From positions 45,480,264 to 45,544,263 of the forward strand of contig CM036621.1 in NCBI GenBank assembly GCA_020746105.1: 64,000 bases of DNA, written 5' to 3'. This DNA is from Trogon surrucura. Taxonomy: Eukaryota > Chordata > Aves > Trogoniformes > Trogonidae. The notes below the pieces were generated by a model, which searched no databases, had not been told where the DNA came from, and saw nothing but the letters and a program-made list of their open reading frames with translations. The position numbers and the translations under genes were made by a program. Each line of letters starts with the position of its first letter. The first letter of the stretch is position 1. Positions 13,831 through 26,479 of the stretch are shown here, piece by piece.

Positions 13831-14900
13831 GCTTTCATTTCTAACCCCAAAAACTTAATAATCGACTATCTTTCAATGAAGTGTAAGTTTGTAACTCTAC
13901 CTTGCTCATGTTGCATGGGTTAAGAGAAGCATTATAAAACGACAGGTTTGGAATCTTAGTTCCTGTAGTGGGTGGTAACTGAAGCAAGTGGTGAAACAGA
14001 TACTGGTTTTGTGGTTGTAGAAAAAAGATGCGATTCCTAGTTACCATGTATATCTATGTGATGTAGATAAAGAAGATTTATTTCACAAATCAACTTCACT
14101 TTTTGCCATTTCCATTACTAGCTTTTGCGTGTGATGAGCCCATCTGCTGCCTTACAGACAACCAAAAGCAGGGAGAATGGAACCAAGAGGAGGCAAAATG
14201 ATGAGGGAAAGAAATAGTGAACAAGAAGGGGAATGGTGGGGAGAGCCAAGAGAAGGACAAGTAAGGAAAAGAAGATTTGGAGTAGAAGTACAGTGTCAAT
14301 GTTGGAAGGAGAAAGAAGAAAACAGGAGAAAGGAGAGAAAGGAAGTGAGAATAATAGTGTCTGTCCTTACTGGATCTAAGACTGTGATGGGGTTTTGCGG
14401 GTTGGTTGTTTTGGGTTATTTTGAGTGATGCTAAGTGCAACTGTTTACTTAAAATATTAGCAGTAGAATATAGTCTGTTTCTGATCATTTTGTGACTGTA
14501 GATTTGGCTTGGGGATTACGAAGCGTGCGCATTTTTCACCTTGCATGACACAGTAAATAAAATCCCCGTCCCCTGAAGAAATGACAAAGAAACTCTGGTT
14601 TGAAAACCGTGGAGTCTGCTGTAAGCAGCCCTTGCAGTGACAAGGGAAGGGAGTCTCTTTGTGTCTGGCTGCTTGGGTCAGAAGCGGTCCCAGCCCCCCA
14701 GTGCCTGCAGAGCTGTGCGGCTGTGCCGCATTCATGGATGTCCAGGGCTGATTTTCTGCACTGAGGTGTCAGCCCCCCAGCAGGTTCTTAACCCACAGCG
14801 GTGCTCCTGGAATCGTTCAGCCCAGCACTCTTTGTTGCCGCGACACCTCTTTCGAGACCGGGATGTGGAGAGGACAGCCCGGCATGAGAACCTCGTCGAA
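13831..14900. other. CFLAR-CASP10 intergenic stretch
   Basis: No supported gene. A purine-rich segment at 14165-14345 (many GGAGA/GAAGA units) produces open frames on both strands that look like low-complexity artefacts. GC content rises from about 14650 towards the CpG island. Confidence 0.4.
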
Positions 14901-15039
14901 GCCCTCTCCTGCAAGTACTCTCCGACTTCTGCCGAAAGCGCGTGGAGCGTTTTTGCGATGTCGCCTCCTTCTGGCTTGACAGAAGAAACCGAAAATAATC
15001 ACTGGCTGCTGCTCGCATCTCGTCCCAGACGCGAAGCTC

Positions 15040-15500
15040 CTCGGCCGGGGCACAGGTAGGCAGCGCACAAGGCCGAGGGCCGGTAGTCCCGGCCCGGCGG
15101 CGCCGCTTCCCCGCGCTCTGCCGGTCCCCGCCCCGCTCGCAGCCGCCCCAGCCCCTCCCCGGCGAGCGGCTGCGGCGGAAAGCGCCTCCTTCCCGCCCGG
15201 GATCGGGCCGCCGGCCCAGCGCAGGGCTCCCGGCCCGCAGCAGGGAAGCGCGCCCGCCGCCGTGACTCAGCACCGGGCGAGCGGGAGGGCGCAGCCCGCG
15301 CCGCGTCGAGGGCCGCCGGCGGAGCAGCTGCCGGGAGAGGGAGCGGTGTTCACGTAAGAGGTGAGAAAGGGGAGGCCGAGCTGGAGAAACAACTCGGGTA
15401 GGCTCCAACTCCCGAGTCCGCCGCCAAAATCCCGCTCCCTCCTTCCGGTGCAGCTGCCGCCGGGCTGCCCGCAGGCCGGGGACTAGAGTTCCCCTCGCTT
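15040..15500. promoter_or_regulatory. CpG island, probable CASP10 promoter / first noncoding exon
   Basis: About 460 bp very rich in G+C and CG dinucleotides (CCGGCCCGGCGGCGCCGC and similar) in AT-rich surroundings. It lies 1.9 kb before the first CASP10 coding exon, which itself starts at a splice acceptor (17390-17391), so an upstream noncoding exon is required and this island is the natural place. A donor-like GTAAGAG occurs at about 15354. TGACTCA is at 15263-15269. Long open frames on the minus strand here are GC artefacts. The exact start site is not visible. Confidence 0.65.
15263..15273 (+). promoter_or_regulatory. AP-1 / antioxidant-response-element-like site
   Basis: GTGACTCAGCA inside the CpG island fits both the AP-1 core TGACTCA and the ARE consensus RTGACnnnGC bound by NRF2-small MAF. 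This is a motif match only. Confidence 0.35.
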
Positions 15501-16625
15501 GGTGGCTGTGGGCGGAGCCTGCCCTGCTGGGGCTTGCATTGTTCTCAAGTATTTCAGTCTGGCATTGGCCCAGTCAATAAAACTTGGGGAAAAGAAAAAG
15601 TTACTTGCTAATCTTCGTTTTATGTGATTTTCCTTCTCTGAAGGAAATTGGAGACGCGGGTCCATCGCTTCTCTGCGTGTCCATGTGCTGCCTGGTGATG
15701 CCCTGCCGGGTCTGGCTGTGAACATCAGGGTGAGCTGCGGCGCTCCTGGGGAGGTGGTAGGTCCTGGGCTCCGTGTGTGTCAGTGCCGGGTGTTTAGCAT
15801 CATCTTGCCTTACTGGAAGAAGGATTGTTTGCTCATTTTCCGTCTTTGCTTTAGGGCTCTGGGGTTTTTTTGTGCTATTTTAGAAATGGCCTGTAAAATG
15901 CGTGAAACGGTAAGGGGTTCTACAAACCGCGCAGCAGTCAGCCGAGCACTGGGGGAGCAGGCGGTGAGCCAGCACTATTTCCTTCCATTGTAGTGCTGGG
16001 TGAGAGGGGCAGCCCAGCCTGCGCTCAGTACAGGGGCAGGAAAGACGTTCCAAATGGCACAGAAGTGCAGCATCCGTTGAGAGGTCCTGAGGGCGTTCCA
16101 GACTTAAACAGGGTATCTTTGGATAGCAGCTTACGGGAAGATTGTGTTGAAACACTTGGGATTTCATAGGAGGAGAGAAGAAATGTGAAGAACAGTTATG
16201 GAGCTTTGGAAGAGTAAGTTTGAATACAGGAAAGACCAGTCTGGCCTTTTTTTTTTTTTTTTAACAGGCTCTGACTTGTGACTTAGGGACAGGATATGAT
16301 TGAGGGTTGCTGGGTTCTGTCAAACCTTGTTTCCTCACTGGGCATCTGGACTTGGGGATTGATTTCTGTCTGCCACCAAACACAAAAATGAAACAGTTTT
16401 TTCTCTGTGTCCCCCACGTGCTATGATATCGTCTGTGGTTTATCTTCTGAGCTGTCCTCCCATACGCTTCAAAGGCTTTGGATTCAGAAGTTCTGTCTCT
16501 ACTCTGCTTCTGTGATTTTTACTTGTGTGCCCTCATGTAGAAAGCTTTGCTCCTTTGAGATGCTCTAAACAAAAGAGTGAAGACCTGCCTGTCCATTTGG
16601 GCAGAAGGCATTGAAGCACCTTTTA

Positions 16626-16640
16626 AATCATAGAATGGCC
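16626..16640 (-). mobile_element. Possible tiny CR1 3' remnant
   Basis: AATCATAGAATGGCC equals the complement of a CR1 3' end, but the match stops after about 15 bases, so it could be chance. Confidence 0.25.
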
Positions 16641-17417
16641 TTTTCACATATATAACCTTTCACAGGTAGAAAAGAACTGCCTGGGCTGCATAAAAGAAGC
16701 TGGTATAGTGGAAGGGTGATTTGTCTCTACTGTGCATAAGTAAGATTCAGTTGCTTCTGCAGAGCCTATTTAGACTGAGTGCTAAGCACTATTATGTTTT
16801 AGTTCTTATTTACTTATAAGGGAGGCTTTAGAGTTTTCCTATGCCAAGTGTGAAACACAGCTTGGTAGCAAGATACGACTGGGAGTGGATGGGTATTCCA
16901 CAGTTTCTGCTTAGTTGTCAGGCTTGTAGCAGAGGAACATGTCCCTGTTGCAGCCAGAGAAGAATGAGCCCTCAGACTGCAGATCAAGGAACACGTGTGA
17001 ACCACTGCACTCTCTCCACTGGGAGTTGTAATAAGTTACTGCAGGGATTCTTCCCACCTACAAATGCTGTAGAGAAGCAAAGATGTCAATGTGGAAGGTG
17101 TTTGAAAGAAGTAGAAGAACTTAGAGACCCCTTGAGGTAATCTAGCACAGTTTTCTGCTCAGAGCAGGGCTAACTTCAGATTTAGGCTGGGTTGTTCACA
17201 GCTTCTGCCCAATCTAGTCTTTGTTGTAGTCTTGTGTTTGGCAAAGGAAGGAAGTTTCAAATTTATTTAAAGGGAAACCTTTCTTGTACAGAGAATTCAG
17301 GGCTTCCAAAAAACTGTCAGATGAAATTTTATTACAAAGATTGTTTTTACAGGAGATTCAAGTGTGACTAGTGTTTGCTTTCGATTTTCAGGCAGAGAGA
17401 CTGTTGGTTCCAGCAAC

Positions 17418-20400
17418 ATGGAGTGTGATTTCAGCTTGAAGTTCCATCAGCAGCTTCTGCTTATTGATGAAGATCTGGTGTCTGAAGATGTAGCAGCACT
17501 AAAATTTCTCTGTGCTGACTTGCTCCCTTTCAAAAAGCTAGAACATGTGAAGTCAGCAGTGGACATCTTTCAGCTTCTCATGGCTGAGGAATATCTGAAT
17601 GAAGAAGATACTTTCCTACTAGCTGAACTCTTATACAGAATTAAATGTCACTCCTTGCTCAGGAAACTTGGTTATACCAAGGAGAAGGTGCAAGAATGTC
17701 TGCATGTGAGAGGAAGAGTGTCTCTCTACAGGTAAGCTTGTCGTGGGATTCAGTTCTCTCCATTACTGCTATCTATGCCATACTGTTTCCCTTTCCATTT
17801 TTAAATTCTGAGATTGCTTTTAGTTTTTTCAGTGTTCTGCTTTTATCTCACTGGATCTCTGTTGCAGGCAGATGCTATATGAATTGTCAGAGAACATTAC
17901 CAATGAGATGTTGACGGAAATCATATTCCTCCTGCAAAACTATCTTCCAAAGCGATGGATAACTCTTGTATGTGAGGATACAGCCAAATGTGTATATGGT
18001 GGGAAGGGGAGGAGGAGGAGGAGAAGTAGGAGGAAAAGTATTTGTCTGAGTAGGACAGAATCTGCAGCTAGACTAATCAGTATTTATAGGGTTAGCAAGG
18101 AAGAAGCCGTTGACAGGTAGGTGTGGAATTTGGTGCTTTGTGCCAAGGTCCACAAGGCGTGACAGTCCACAGTCTTGGATTAGATCATAAACGGGTGACA
18201 AATCAAATATTTGCCTTGCTTGAACCATGCACAAAGGAGATTCCTGTCCATATGCTGTTAGCACCATTTCACGGCAACAAGGCCTTCTCGAAGCCAAGCG
18301 TCATTGATATGTTTTGGGTGAATCTATTTAACCAAGACTAAAGCAAATAATAGTGCTACCAGTAGTTTTTCATGGAGCAACATTTCCATCTCCCACAGTG
18401 ATGTAGAATTGGCTGGACCTTGATGGCAGGATGTGAGTGATTGAGGCAGACAGGGCTGAGGTAGTTGTTGAGTTCTAAGGAACAGTAACTATATTTTGTT
18501 CTGTCATTTTGGCCATCAGTCCGCTCTGGAATTGCTGATTTTATTGGAAAAGCAGGGCCTTTTAGCTGAAGACAATGTACAGGTGCTGGAGGAAATCTGT
18601 ATGAAGGTTTCACCTGATCTCCTGGAAACAGTAAACCACTACAAAAGGACAAAAGGTGAGAACACCAGAGTAAGGGAGTGGGTTCGCTAAAATGCAGGAA
18701 ACACTAGAAGGGTCTGGGCAACTCAGTCTCAAGGTCCTTTGTGTGCGTTGCTGGAACAGGAGCCAGAGTGGGATCTCTCATCTTCACACACTAATTTGGC
18801 ATAATAGCCCCCAGCTTGTGTTACTTCCGACCTGAACTCTCTTAGGGACACGCCGGAATATCTGTGGCCGCACAGAGCAGTCCAGCACACACAGAACAGG
18901 CTGGGAAACAGAAAGTTTGTACTGGGAAAGAAGTTCTATTTCCATTTATTTAAGCACTGGGAAACAAATTCTGGGAAATACAAAGCCGTCTGCCTGGTGG
19001 GTGTGAGGTTACCCAGTGTGTCAAGGGTTCCATTTCCCTGTGCTTTCTGAGTGTGTTTCAAAGTTGCTTTCTATCTTAATACATCTGTCAGTAAAGTATA
19101 AGATCTGTATTTGCCTAGTGTGCAGATTCAGACTGGTTTAACTAAAATGCACTTAGCTTTTCTCATTTAATCTCTTTCTGCTCTTAGTGTCTCTGCCTCA
19201 GCAGGAGAACACTCTGCCAGTCAAGGAATCTTCACTGTCTCACATTGGAGACAGAATATTCGCTTCCCCACAGGTACACTGATCGCTTGGGTTTTAGTGG
19301 TTGAGGGGGTTGATTTTTTTCCTTGCCTTTATTTTGAAACCATATTGGCTGTGAAAATTTTTGTTACATCTTCTTACTTGGTTTAGGAAGGGAACAAGCA
19401 TATTTTTTCCGGTTTGTAAGAAATGCAGCTGCATGTAGTATTGAACAGTGGAAGTCAAACATACTGCTATTGGTCATGTGCAGTTGGGAAAAAATAATCT
19501 TAGAAAGAGAGGTGAGTGAGAGAAGAGGCTAGAAAAGTGCTTTCTAGAGAATGGGTCGGTCAGTTGATGCTGATTTTTAAAGTGTTGGCTGATCACTAAA
19601 TTCTCTCTAAAGGTTAACACAGTACTTGGATGATCAGTCCAAACTGTTGCTGCTAAAAGAAGTAGTTCTCAGTGCACTAGTTCTGGATCAGTTAAACCCC
19701 TCCTGCAGCTGCATGGGGACCCTGACTGGGAAACTTATCAGGGCTGAAACTGATATCTTTTTTGGGAAAGAGGACAGGAAGGGAGGAAGTTTTAACCCAG
19801 TTCTGAGTTAAGTAAAACAACGATCTTTCTAAGGATACTTCCTGCGAGTGAAGTTCTGGTAGACAAGAGCTGAGGAAAATGAGCTGGTTACTATCAGAAG
19901 GGTTTGCGGTACTGGACTTGGAGCTGTATTTGCTCTACATGTGCAGCGGGTTCGGGAAAGCTTTTTTGAATGGCACTTGGCACAATAAGAAAATCAGTGC
20001 CATTTTATTAAGAAACCATAGATGTAGAAGAATTTTAAAAGAAGATTAAGACACTTTTCATGAGGATGATGAAGTGGTGAGAGCTTATATGCTTTTTCCA
20101 TGCTGCATAATAATTCATTGACAATTACTGCTAGAAGGTGTCTCTTAGGCAGTACTAGAATCACTAGTTATAACGATTTTCACTCAGATAATTTGGAAGT
20201 GAAAGGAAATTCTTTTCTGTTTCCCTTTATCCCTAAGAGAAAACATAGTTGTTTCCAGCTCTGTGAGATTTTCTGTAAGTGGGGAAGTCTTTCATAATTT
20301 CATGATTAAATGCTTTGCTGCTGTCAGGAATTCAGTATCTTTTGTACTCACTACTTTAAGAGCTTTGCATTAAGCCTATTTTGCTAAAATCATGATGAAA

Positions 20401-23400
20401 ACGTACCATATATAATAATGATTGTTAACGTGGTATTTCCCCCACTCAAAAAATAGGAGATCTCAATCAAATCTGTCGGTTCTAATAACAATGGTAAGAA
20501 TTTCTGAAAATATGTTTGGTTTTTATTCCCTGTATGTTTAATGCTGCATTCCTTCACTTTCTCTGGGAAGTTTCTAGTGTGTGGTTTAGTGCAACACATA
20601 CACCTTGCTGTCTTCTTGGAAGGATCTTTCGCGTTCTTCACAGATAGATTTGAAGGATTTCTGTTCTTATATATAAGACACAAGAGAAAATTGGCAAATT
20701 CTGTGTACTTTGTCGGTCACTTACTAGAAACTAACTAATGCGCTTTTTGGGAAGTGAAATAGCAACTGGTCGAATTAGAAGCAAAAAGGTGATTTCTTTC
20801 CTGAAAATACAAAAAGCAGGTTTTCAGTTTAAATATCCCTGAGAGGACACGAGAATGCAACACCATGACTGTTTATAAAAGTGATACGTTAATTTTCTGG
20901 GTGCAGGATTTTACCTGTGACTTCTTTTCCTGTGTAGATTGTTATGTTGAAGAGCTTAGGAGTGTTGCATGGCAGAGATGGGTGTTTTGAATGCAATAAA
21001 TAGTGTATGATTTTTACAAAAGGAAACAAGCATTTTAGGGCAGAAGTAGTAAATAAAGCAGCAACAAATAAAGTTACATTTTGGATCAGATCTCTGAAAA
21101 GATACTGTACAAATAATGGTGGGTAGCTTGCATACATCTTTGTGACTCCACATCAAATTGACCAGCTGCAAAATACACCGGTACAACATCTGTGAGTATT
21201 TTTACACTTTCAAGCTCTGTCAGCGGTGTCTTGCTCTGGTAGTTGGCTACTGTCAGTAATTAGGGAACAAAAAAACAGAGGTCTGTAATGGGAACTTCAC
21301 CAGTAATGTCACAGGTCCTTCTTACAATACAGTTTATTTCGAAGCTGATTTCTGAATGAAAAATTCATTTGTATATCTTGGGTAGAATCTATCCTTGTAC
21401 CATGAATATCTCTGTTCCACAATACAAATACGAAGAGAAACCTTGCCTTCATCACAAATATCTGTATAACAAAAGTAACTGGAGACATATCCAGAAAATA
21501 ATCCTTCAAATGTGACGGTGCTATGTCATGGAGAAATTGTTCCTTTCAATGAAACAGTATTTCAAATACAAAGAGTGTTATATTTCAGCTAAACTACTTT
21601 TCACTACATCCGCCCACACTGGATTTCCTTTCATGAATATATCTATATGTTTTTTTTTCTCTAGGTAATAAAGCAGCTAGTCTTACACAAGGCTTCTCCG
21701 AAATTAACCCAAAGCTGCCTGGAGAATTCAGCAGTATAGAAAATGAGAGCAAGGTTTGAGACAATTTCTTAAATCCTTCTTTTTGAATAACTTGGTGTGT
21801 GAGGTCTTCATCCCTGTAATGACGTTTACCATGCAAGGACATATGAGATGTCTTGTATCCTGTGACCTTTTTTGAGTTGCCTGATCAACTGGAACAGTTC
21901 AGAGAATATTTTAACCTTGGAGCCCGAAAACTTACCGATATTGAAAGGTGTGGTGGAGGCAGAACAGGCATATAGTACCTTTGAAGTTATCCACACATCA
22001 ATGCATCTGCTTATATTCCTGATACAGGCAAAACATTGGGCATTTTCCTAAGTTTTGTGCTTTGGAGATGGCAGCAGAATCACAGAATTGCAGAGTGGTA
22101 GGGGTTGGAAGGGACCTCAGAACGTGCAAGACATGGAGACAGACATGGTTTCACAGTTGTCTCTTTCTGCATATGGCTTAGAAAAAGCTTAAGGCATCTT
22201 GAAATTAAAAGTGGGAAGGGATAGCCTGCAAAGACCTTGTGAGAAGGATAAAAGAAGGCAAGAGTTTCTAGTAAGCTGTTGCAGGCATGCAACAATCTTC
22301 CTCAATAAACCAGTGTTCTTGGTACGGGAGAAAAGATCCCTTTTTGTGAGATTCCCTTAGAAGCCTTTTGTGCACTTTTTAACCTTGTACAGCAGTGTAA
22401 CTGCAGAATTCTCCCTCCATCTCCCTCCGTCGGATGAGCATGGATATTGAGGGAGCAAGTTGCCGCATTTGTTTAGAGCTATTTGATATCTTGAAGGTCT
22501 GTGCTATAACATCTTCCATCACCTGATATTCAGACTGCTGTAGGAAAAGTACTTTTTGATGCTGTTGGAGAAGCTTGGACTGCTGCCTTCATTTTGTTCT
22601 ACTAAAATGCACGAAAGCAGATGTTTGTTGCTCTCTCTTGTGAGCAGAAAGGAACTGGAGAGGTGGGAGTTCTTGATTTCAACCCAAGGTTGACCTTGAA
22701 GAAATGGTGCTTGAGGTTTTTGTGACAACTTTAAGAAGTCTTAAGGCTTAAGAGTGGGAGGTAACTTCTAAGTCTTAGCAAAACTGGTAGTGTGGCAAGT
22801 TTATACACTTGAGATCTCTGTTCTGCTTCCTCCCCTTTCCAGTAGATCAATTTGAACTACTTGCTCCAGGTATTCATCACTACTCTCAAAAAAAAACCAA
22901 CCCAAAAAAACAACTCAGATGTCTAACATCCTGTAGTTTGACTGAACTCTCTGCCATCTGAAGTTAAAATATTGTTGTGACATTGGAAACAGTTGGAGAC
23001 TTCTATCCTCGTCACCAGTTCAGATTGCAGAGTTGGTCTGGTCAATCCTCCCTTTGGCAGCCCAGCTGCTAAACCTTTCCTCTGCAGCTTGATAGTGTGG
23101 TGACAGAGCGTGCTTGAGGCTTCACCCCTCTCTTTGCACATAAGGAGGCACCACTGAGTTCCAGCTTTTCAAAAGTAATCCGCAGCCTTAGGTCCCTCTC
23201 ATTTTTGGATGCCAGTTTTGAGACGTGTTAAGGAGAGATGAATGAATTCCTTGAGGCTGGAAGGTTTTTCCCTCTCCTTTCTACAGAAGATGACAATCTA
23301 CAAAATGGATGGACCACACAGAGGATTTTGTCTCATTTTTAATAATGTTCACTTTGGTGGATCTCTTCTGGAGAGGAAGGGTTCTTGCAAAGATGCTGGT

Positions 23401-25195
23401 AAGTTACTGAAGTGAGGTTTTTGGAGGATTACTCTCTCTATTTCCCCGTGAGTTGATTGTCTAGTATTGCTCTGTATTTTATTGTCTCTATTTTAGTTAG
23501 CTGATGAAGAGTAAAATGTTTGATTTATGTTAAATTATGTCCTTTGTGTATCCTAGGGGAGAAAGGGTTAAAGGATGAATAACCACTGAGTCTCTGATGC
23601 AGTTGGATCATTCTTGAATCATTTTAAGAATCTCATTTTACTTTGCCTTTATCTGTATCTGTAGTAAGGAACTAAAATTAACCAAACCATCATTCTACTT
23701 AATATAATGCAAAATTTCATAATGAAGCAACTCTGTGTGTACTTCTTACTTTATTCTGTTAATTCTGTTTGTCTCTTGGGTATGAAGCTCTACTGGTCAA
23801 AACTGCAACTGGAAAATAATGATATGAGGAAGGTTTTGAAATACCTGCTCTGAAACTCGGGGTGGAATTCCTGGTATTTTCAAGTGTCATTTGTGACCTC
23901 ACTTAGTGTGTCATTATACATTATAAAGTACCGTTGTATTTTCTGAAAACTTCTAGTAAAGCCCAGGAACTCTGTGTTTCACCTGAAGCAATTTTTTTTA
24001 TTCCAATTAACCTTTAGTTAATACTAGTGTGAGGGTGAATCTGCAGAAGTGTCAGGTCTTTCCTGGTCCAGATTAGCTTGCATAGTGGCTTCATCAAATG
24101 GTTTTCTACTGCCTCATTTTTTCCTTTTCTTTCTTTTGATTCCAGAGGAACTGGAGCGAGTATTCACATGGCTTGGTCTGGATGTGACGACGTACACAGA
24201 TCGGACATCGCAGGAGATTGAAGAGCTCATGCGAGCTTGGCAGAATTTGCAAGCTCACAAAGACAGGGACTGTTTCGTATGTTGTATCCTATCTCATGGA
24301 GAGTCGGGAGCAATCTATGGGAAAGATGAGAAACTTATATCAATCCGTAGAATCATGTCCCATTTCACTGCCAAGGAATGTCCACAGCTGGCTGAAAAAC
24401 CCAAACTCTTCTTTATCCAAGCATGCCAGGGTAAAGAGATCCAGCGTCCCGTCTATGTCGAAGCTGATGCACAAAACCCCGGCTTGCCTTCCACGCAGCA
24501 CAGTGTTTCTCCTTCTGAAAGTATTCCCGAAGAGGCTGATTTCCTCCTAGGCATGGCCACAATTGATGGATACGTCTCTTTCCGACACATTGAACAGGGT
24601 GCTTGGTATATTCAGGCCCTGTGCAGCAAGCTACAGTTGCTGGTACCAAGGTAAATACTTTGCTAAGCTCTTCCATGAAAAAATAGGAGGAACTTGCCTC
24701 TTTTCCTTTTCTCCAAAGGCAAATTCACATAGGAACACTAACCCATGTTCTGAGATGGACAAAATCAGTTGAACTGATGATTTGTTTGCTTGGCACACTG
24801 GCTAGTACCATGGAGAGAATCTGGAGAATGTGAAGTTTATTATAAAAAAACCTCAAAACCTCTCGTCTGTATTCTTTAAGGCAGAGTCATCTGTTTCTTG
24901 AGTGGATTTAGGTAAAAATATCTGGGAGGTGTTGAAAGGAGTGCCATCTGCTCATTAATAAGTCCTTTTTTTTCCTTCTTTTTTTTTTTTCTGGTTTTTT
25001 TTTTTTTTTCCTTCCGGCTGTAGGGGTGAGGATATTTTGTCAATCCTTACAGAAGTTAATGAAGATGTAGGCAGACGTGTTGACCGCTTGGGGACCAAGA
25101 AGCAGATGCCCCAACCAGCCTACACCTTGAGAAGAAAATTGATATTCCCAATACCTAGAGACCCTCCTCCTTCACAGCAGCGTCGAGGCTTTTAA
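17418..25195 (+). CDS. CASP10: CASP10, caspase-10 initiator protease
   Basis: Initiator cysteine protease of the death-receptor pathway; recruited by FADD through its DEDs, then cleaves after Asp. Nine coding exons: 17418-17731, 17868-17967, 18520-18655, 19188-19273, 20457-20493, 21665-21753, 23287-23398, 24146-24650, 25024-25195; all phases join, giving 516 aa (human 521). DED1 is residues 1-80, DED2 about 106-185. The linker has GSNNNGNKAASL, matching the human GSNGNRATNGAPSL stretch and supporting the tiny 37-bp exon. The protease domain starts near 258. Catalytic His342 (ILSHGE) and Cys385 (QACQG) are present. Interdomain site VEAD ends at Asp399 (human IEAD), and pocket motifs [13 protein letters not shown] are intact. 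The C-terminus adds about 15 residues after LIFPIP. DED1 has KCHSLL where most DEDs have RxDLL; human caspase-10 also lacks that motif. The QACQG-KEIQ and [10 protein letters not shown] stretches favour CASP10 over CASP8. Confidence 0.94.
18001..18040. repeat. Purine-rich (GGA)n tract
   Basis: Imperfect AGG repeats in the CASP10 intron after coding exon 2. The open frame across it is an artefact. Confidence 0.6.
22079..22122 (-). mobile_element. CR1 LINE 3' fragment (antisense) in CASP10 intron
   Basis: ATCACAGAATTGCAGAGTGG followed by GGGGTTGGAAGGGACCTCAG is the complement of the avian CR1 3' terminus, which normally reads CCCTTCCAACC then ATTCTGTGAT. It is a short, noncoding, truncated copy. 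Confidence 0.75.
24966..25023 (+). other. Long T-rich tract and acceptor before the last CASP10 exon
   Basis: Nearly 50 bases of almost pure pyrimidine (runs of 9, 12 and 15 T) run into CTTCCGGCTGTAG, the acceptor of the terminal coding exon. It is a very strong polypyrimidine tract and also a likely spot for length variation. Confidence 0.7.
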
Positions 25196-26479
25196 GATAC
25201 ATTTCTCAGCACATTTGATTTAAATGCGATTGACCACACTACCTGTTTTAAGGCAGTTACCCAGAACCTTGAGGGAACTGTTAGCTTCAGGGCACGGCCT
25301 TATCAATTGTGTGCCAAAGAAGCTGTGCAAATGGAGAGGACACAATTAAAACCATCCCTTTGCTAGCTATTTACATCAGCTCTATGTTCAGAGTTATCAG
25401 GGTTGGGAGAAGCATGCTTCTATCACGTTAAATGTTTTTGTACCTGCACAGATTGCAGATAGAAAAAGTGTTTTTCTGACAGCACAAGGGTTGCGTGTAG
25501 TCTTTGGTGTTTAAATCGTGATTGTTAATGATCTGGTCAATGTGCTATTTTCGTAGGCTAACAATTTTAGATCCTGTCTATAAATTCACTGGCTATGTTC
25601 ATAGAGAAAGACAAAAGTGGGAATGAAGAGGAGAAAAAGTAGTAAGAGGATTTCTTCTATATCTGATTTCTGTTTAACTTGATGGAGAACAAGTTAGCTA
25701 TGGAAATTAGTGATTTGTTCCACGATACACAGTGATACCGTCTAATGGCTAACACAAACCTCGTGTACAATGAGATCGTTCCAAAACTGAGTGAAGCCAA
25801 AATGCTGTGTAGTATTCCTTCTGTGAAACTTTGTGAATTGTCATTTCCCAGTCACTTCTTTGAAGAAAACGTAGAAGATTTGCACACTGTAAAATACAGC
25901 ATATGGCAGGGTATCTGTATCAGTTTATCAGATTGATTAATTTTGTTAGGCATTAAATTTTCTAGTTATCGTTTCTCATTTTAAGATCTGAAATGCAGCC
26001 GTATGAGAAATGAGGGTCCTTGTTAGTTAAGCTTCTCACAGAGTATTTTGTGAGTTGAGATGATGTTTTGTTTGAGCCCTTCCTGTGTTTGTCTGTATCC
26101 TCCTTGTTTGTTACTGCATTAAATTCGTTCTTCTTTTTAAGAGCTTGGTGAGATAAAAATTACGTACTGGGGTAAGGCTTGTCTTTGTTTCTGACTGGCC
26201 CCTGCACTTTGTTGGGCCATATGATGCGGTGGGGTTTGAACTGCATGGCTGTTCAAGCTGAAGTGAAGCCTCGTGTATTTCAGCAAAACACTGGTTGTTA
26301 ATTATGGTTACTAGCTGTAAATTAGGGTGAAGATTTTTGAAGAGGGCTGTCTGGTGCTGTTGGTCACGATTTTCAGCTTACATTACCCAGGATTTTTGGG
26401 AGGGACGTTTTGCATCCTACACAGCATTCAAATGCAGCCAGTTTGCCAAAACATGATCATCGCTTTTTATCACAATAAA
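25196..26479 (+). other. CASP10 3' untranslated region (probable)
   Basis: Noncoding AT-rich sequence after the CASP10 stop. An ATTAAA lies at 25345-25350 and a canonical AATAAA at 26474-26479, so the transcript may end near 25.4 or 26.5 kb. Small open frames here have no recognisable content. Confidence 0.5.

Noticed and set aside
14788-15408. 206-codon minus-strand open frame
   Set aside because: Lies in the CpG island; Arg/Pro/Gly-rich composition expected from GC-rich noncoding DNA.
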